A DNA stretch of 10,333 bases from Cyclostephanos tholiformis (taxonomy: Eukaryota > Bacillariophyta > Thalassiosirophyceae > Thalassiosirales > Thalassiosiraceae). The translations under genes and the position numbers were made by a program. How positions within the stretch are numbered: position 1 is the stretch's first letter; the number at the start of each line of letters is the position of its first letter. Under the pieces are notes generated by a model, which was not told where the DNA came from, made no database searches, and saw only the letters and a program-made list of their open reading frames with translations. Below, piece after piece: positions 7,617 through 10,333 of this stretch. The stretch is from NCBI GenBank assembly GCA_036939975.1, contig JALLPB010001311.1, forward strand, positions 1 to 10,333, written 5' to 3'.

Positions 7617-9197
7617 TCAATCAGTCACAATTCGCGAAGATGCTGGCCGTCTACGTTCAAGGCGGTTGATTGACCTACTTCGTTCAAGGCGGTTGATTGA
7701 ACTACGTCCTTTCTTGCTCCGACTTGTCGATCGAGACCTGCGGTGTCTTTGGCTTTTCCTCATCTTGTATTCGACCGCGGTTTGATTGTCGTCGCAGTCA
7801 AATGATTTATCATTTATCCCATAACAGCCGGTTAAGGCATTGTCAATCCGTTCGGCGACATCGAGGACTTTGTTCAAGGCATCGTCTATCTGTTCGGCGA
7901 CATCGAGGACTTTGTTCAATGCATCGTCGGCATCGAAGACTTTACTAACTTCCTTTGTCAATCCATTCTCTTCCTCTGGGAGAAAATCGTACTCTATGAT
8001 TTCGTAACCTTTTTCCTCCATCGCGGATGTGAACCCTTCCTTGCCACTAGCAGGCATTGCCTCGTGAACAATCTTTGCCTGCCCTTTCTTGGTATTAACC
8101 ATGATATAATACTTCGCACCGCCAAGGGGCTGGGTCTCCTCAACCCCTTTCAACTTTCTAACAAAAACCATTGATAGGGACGACCCAGTCGATTCCGCTG
8201 AATCCGTGCTCGTTGTATGTACATCAACTAATGTAGGATGTATATCGAAAGTTTCCTCACTTTTGACACAATAGACCTGATCCGTGTCCTCCACGCCCGT
8301 GGAAAAATCCTTCGATTCGGTCGATTCCAAGATTTTCCGCGTCACAGCCTTTGGTGACAGTGACGTGCGATAATTACCAGCATCCTTGCTGGATGGCATT
8401 GCTCGCAACTGTTGGAGCGGCCTCTGACTCTGCTCTTTCCAGTTCTTTTTTTGTGCGCTAAACATTAGCAAAAGTTCTTTAGTCTTTTCGATATGTTTCC
8501 CGGCGTGTTCGACTGCTCCTTTGTCAGCATTCTCCTTGTTGCCACAATAGACCTGATCCGTGTCCTCCATATCGATTGAAGGATGAGAGCGGGCTATATC
8601 GTCACCAGCATAATAATCATTGGGAGTATTGTCGTTCTTTGAACCCATTGAACCCACGACAACTGCTGTGTCTGAATTCTCCCTGTTGCCACAATAGACC
8701 TGATCCGTGTCCTCGACACCCGTGGGAAAATCCTTAGATTCGGTCAATCCCAAGATCATCCTCGTCACCGCCTTTGGCGACAGTGACATACGACGATTAC
8801 CAGCAGCATCCTTGCTAAATGGTATCCTGCTGGATGGCATCTTGATGGATTTCATTGCTCGCAATGGCAGTGTTCGCTGTTGGATCGGCCTTTGACTCTG
8901 ATCCTTCAAGTTCGACTTTTGTTCGTCAAACTTCCGCAAAAGGTCCTTGGTCTTTTCGATGCGAATCTCGGCTTCTTCAGTCGTCGCGGCGGATGCAGAA
9001 CAGGCTGAATTCGCGATAGAGATGGCACGCGGACTGAGTACTGCAATGTCATCCATCGTCGCCACTTTGCCAGAAGTGTCTATCGATGTCAACATTCTCG
9101 AGCTGACTAAAAAAGGTGGAGAGAGCACGATTTGACACTCGAACAAAAAATAATAATAATGCCACAAAATACAAAAAAAAACCCTGCCCAACGCCAT
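7617..9197 (-). CDS. Hypothetical internally repetitive protein with SP and KEN motifs
   Basis: An intronless frame of 526 residues that I do not recognise. From N to C: a hydrophobic leader (1-34), a repeat region (54-310), a small mixed region (343-410) containing AKYYIMVNTKKG, two 14-residue copies of DDALNKVLDVAE(Q/R)I (about 424-451), and an Arg/Ser-rich basic tail (480-519) with SINRLER twice. The large repeat has IEKTK(D/E)LL at 80 and 236, QSQRP at 101 and 256, LSP(K/R)A(V/I) at 54, 139 and 280, and EDTDQVYC at 162, 211 and 302. Repeated Ser-Pro sites and a KEN sequence at 221-223 suggest phospho-regulation or regulated turnover; that is inference. ATG9197 has good context but gives an odd hydrophobic leader from AT-rich DNA. 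ATG9095 or ATG9056 (strong context) would suit a basic-tailed nuclear protein better. Confidence 0.75.
   Translation of the reverse strand: MALGRVFFCILWHYYYFLFECQIVLSPPFLVSSRMLTSIDTSGKVATMDDIAVLSPRAISIANSACSASAATTEEAEIRIEKTKDLLRKFDEQKSNLKDQSQRPIQQRTLPLRAMKSIKMPSSRIPFSKDAAGNRRMSLSPKAVTRMILGLTESKDFPTGVEDTDQVYCGNRENSDTAVVVGSMGSKNDNTPNDYYAGDDIARSHPSIDMEDTDQVYCGNKENADKGAVEHAGKHIEKTKELLLMFSAQKKNWKEQSQRPLQQLRAMPSSKDAGNYRTSLSPKAVTRKILESTESKDFSTGVEDTDQVYCVKSEETFDIHPTLVDVHTTSTDSAESTGSSLSMVFVRKLKGVEETQPLGGAKYYIMVNTKKGQAKIVHEAMPASGKEGFTSAMEEKGYEIIEYDFLPEEENGLTKEVSKVFDADDALNKVLDVAEQIDDALNKVLDVAERIDNALTGCYGINDKSFDCDDNQTAVEYKMRKSQRHRRSRSTSRSKKGRSSINRLERSRSINRLERRRPASSRIVTD
7645..7705 (-). repeat. 27-bp tandem repeat in the hypothetical gene tail
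   Basis: CGTTCAAGGCGGTTGATTGA occurs twice, 27 nt apart. On the minus strand it encodes SINRLER twice within the Arg/Ser-rich C-terminus, giving a strongly basic tail compatible with nuclear localisation or RNA binding. Confidence 0.8.
7843..7930 (-). repeat. 42-bp tandem repeat in the hypothetical gene
   Basis: TTCGGCGACATCGAGGACTT and flanking bases recur with a 42-nt period. On the minus strand the repeat encodes two 14-residue units of DDALNKVLDVAE(Q/R)I followed by a partial DNAL. The heptad-like spacing of Leu, Val and Ile suggests an amphipathic helix. Confidence 0.8.
8267..8714 (-). repeat. Three near-identical copies of the EDTDQVYC module
   Basis: An identical 25-nt stretch occurs at 8267-8291, 8543-8567 and 8690-8714, each coding EDTDQVYC. 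The outer two copies are also flanked by similar sequence coding for LSPKAVTR and TESKDF. Identity at the DNA level points to recent duplication or gene conversion. Confidence 0.9.
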
Positions 9198-9484
9198 CTC
9201 TACACTAGAGAAAAATGGCGACAGAAAAGGACAGAGATAATTTTTTTGTTCCTCGTTGGGGTATACTACAATACAACATACACACTAGTATCAATTAAAT
9301 ATGTCATCTCTTTCACGTGTAGGAATAATACCCTCGGAATGAGGCGACAGAAACAACCGAAACCTACTGGAGTTGAGGGAATCATGTAACATTTTTTACA
9401 CTAAGTTACATGTAACTATGTTACACTAATGTTACAGACTAAATGTTACCAGTAGATGTATGATTTGTTACTAAGTAATAAAAA
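9198..9484. promoter_or_regulatory. Upstream region of the repeat gene; GTTAC-rich
   Basis: This 287-nt AT-rich spacer should contain the promoter of the minus-strand repeat gene. Its right third holds the GTTAC cluster listed separately. No gene is supported; the open frame through 9132-9389 does not start with a well-placed ATG and shows only low-quality AT-driven sequence. Confidence 0.45.
9385..9471. promoter_or_regulatory. Cluster of GTTAC/GTAAC elements with a 14-bp palindrome
   Basis: TGTTAC or its complement GTAACA, or a close variant, occurs at 9385-9391, 9405-9410, 9411-9416, 9419-9425, 9430-9436, 9444-9450 and 9466-9471. The second and third form the perfect palindrome AGTTACATGTAACT at 9404-9417. 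TTACACTAA is repeated exactly at 9396-9404 and 9421-9429. Such an array looks like iterated half-sites for a DNA-binding factor. It lies about 190 nt beyond the most distal start codon of the repeat gene. Confidence 0.5.
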
Positions 9485-9605
9485 ATGCTATTGGACTATG
9501 GAAAAAGGGCTCTTTGTCGCCTAGTTGCCGCTGCTGAGGATGATGACGACGACAACAACGATAATATTAATGTATGCAATGATCGTCGCAATGCGTTCGT
9601 CGCTC

Positions 9606-10333
9606 CTAACCATCAAACTCCTCGCAAGCATTCCAATGCCTACGATGAAGATCATCGCCATCGAGTCTCCTCTTCTGATGCCACCACTTCGAGCGGATGG
9701 CCAAGGAGGATGGCATCATTGGCCCCGACTGACGCCGATGATGAAATACGAGATCATCGTCCTCGGTCCCTCCAATGACTGCTGCCGTGACGGCATTATT
9801 GTTGGGATTTGGTGGGGATGGAATGACGGTGGGCACTACCGTTCCTGACGACGGCGACGACGACAACGACGGCGGCAGCAGCGGCAGGGCCAAGGCAGTC
9901 ATTGACGAAGGTGTGGGAGCGACGGGCGGGTAAAATTGGCTCGTGGCCAATGGCAGGACAATGGCGGCAGAGGGGACCGCTGGGGAGGGGGTGACGATCC
10001 CCCCCCGGGGTGTTTTCTCTTCATCTGGGCCGTCATCTCCGCAGCGGGAGGAATCTGCAGCTGCTGTGCCACCAGATTGGATACCAGAGGGACGACCGCC
10101 GAAGCCGACGATGACACAATCATCATCGTGGGCATCTGGGGCGGAGCGAAGCAACGTGCTTCTGCTTTGCCCCCGCGGCAGATGCGGCTGGGACGGCATT
10201 TCCCCCCTTGTATATTGCCACGCTGATTTGCGCCTGCGTATGGGCGTGCACGAAAGCCTGCGCCTGCAGTTGCACCTGATTCTGTATCTGTTGGGAGGTG
10301 GGCTGCAGCTTCTTGCCTCCTCCACCGCGGACA
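9606..10333 (-). CDS. 3' part of a Gln/Pro/Ser-rich gene, frame unresolved (partial)
   Basis: The minus strand shows coding-like composition that moves between frames. From the right edge to about 10136 the best frame is Gln/Ala-rich (KKLQPTSQQIQNQVQLQAQA), ending at a stop soon after. Between about 10135 and 10020 another frame reads SSSASAVVPLVSNLVAQQLQ. From about 10010 to 9750 a third reads Pro/Ser/Val-rich sequence (SQFYPPVAPTPSS) and stays open to 9606. Either short introns or base errors explain this. An 86-nt GTGGCA...CCCCAG intron (10221-10136) would join the first two in phase 0, though the donor is weak. The shift to the third frame lies near a C8 run at 9999-10006. The third frame is open across almost the whole span, but its right half is Arg/Cys-rich and unconvincing. 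No family is recognised; it may be a pseudogene. Confidence 0.4.
   Translation of the reverse strand, partial: SAVEEARSCSPPPNRYRIRCNCRRRLSCTPIRRRKSAWQYTRGEMPSQPHLPRGQSRSTLLRSAPDAHDDDCVIVGFGGRPSGIQSGGTAAADSSRCGDDGPDEEKTPRGGIVTPSPAVPSAAIVLPLATSQFYPPVAPTPSSMTALALPLLPPSLSSSPSSGTVVPTVIPSPPNPNNNAVTAAVIGGTEDDDLVFHHRRQSGPMMPSSLAIRSKWWHQKRRLDGDDLHRRHWNACEEFDG

Noticed and set aside
9404..9417. Palindrome as a transposon terminal repeat or replication origin
   Set aside because: No transposase, matching distant inverted copy or target-site duplication is visible in the window.
9485..9778. Plus-strand 97-codon frame containing AFVAP, reminiscent of the ASAFAP plastid-import motif of diatoms
   Set aside because: No signal peptide precedes the motif, the rest is Asp/Asn/His low complexity, and it overlaps the likelier minus-strand coding signal.

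Overview
The window looks like nuclear DNA of a eukaryote. Two genes have spliceosomal introns with GT...AG borders, there are no Shine-Dalgarno sites or operons, and spacers are short but rich in microsatellites. Compact genes, introns of 100 and 377 nt, long in-frame Asp-codon repeats and the protein families present suit a diatom or other stramenopile alga. That placement is inference; no diagnostic marker is present.

Layout: (1) 1-706 is spacer with a hairpin at the left edge and an A18 tract before the first gene. (2) 707-2597 (+) is a two-exon, membrane-anchored alpha/beta hydrolase whose intron falls directly after the catalytic serine motif. (3) 2885-4993 (-) is a WD40 protein of the Mak11/PAK1IP1 family, a 60S ribosome-assembly factor, swollen by acidic repeats. 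(4) 5306-7011 (+) is a two-exon Gfo/Idh/MocA NAD(P)-dependent oxidoreductase resembling the fungal GaaA-type D-galacturonate reductase; it shares a 312-nt divergent promoter region with the WD40 gene. (5) 7012-7616 is spacer with (GA)13, a very long G tract, a hairpin followed by T6, and a 37-bp tandem repeat. (6) 7617-9197 (-) is an unrecognised, internally repetitive protein with repeated LSP(K/R)A and EDTDQVYC motifs, one KEN sequence and a basic RS-type tail. (7) 9198-9484 holds a cluster of GTTAC elements around a perfect 14-bp palindrome. (8) 9606-10333 (-) appears to be the 3' part of a Gln/Pro/Ser-rich gene entering from the right, with a reading frame that shifts twice.

The genes do not form an obvious pathway: a probable membrane or secreted hydrolase, a nucleolar assembly factor, a cytosolic sugar-acid-type reductase and a probable nuclear or cell-cycle-type unknown. 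The strongest candidate for something undescribed is the repeat protein at 7617-9197. The GTTAC array, the cysteine-rich insertion in the hydrolase and the frame changes at the right edge also merit checking.
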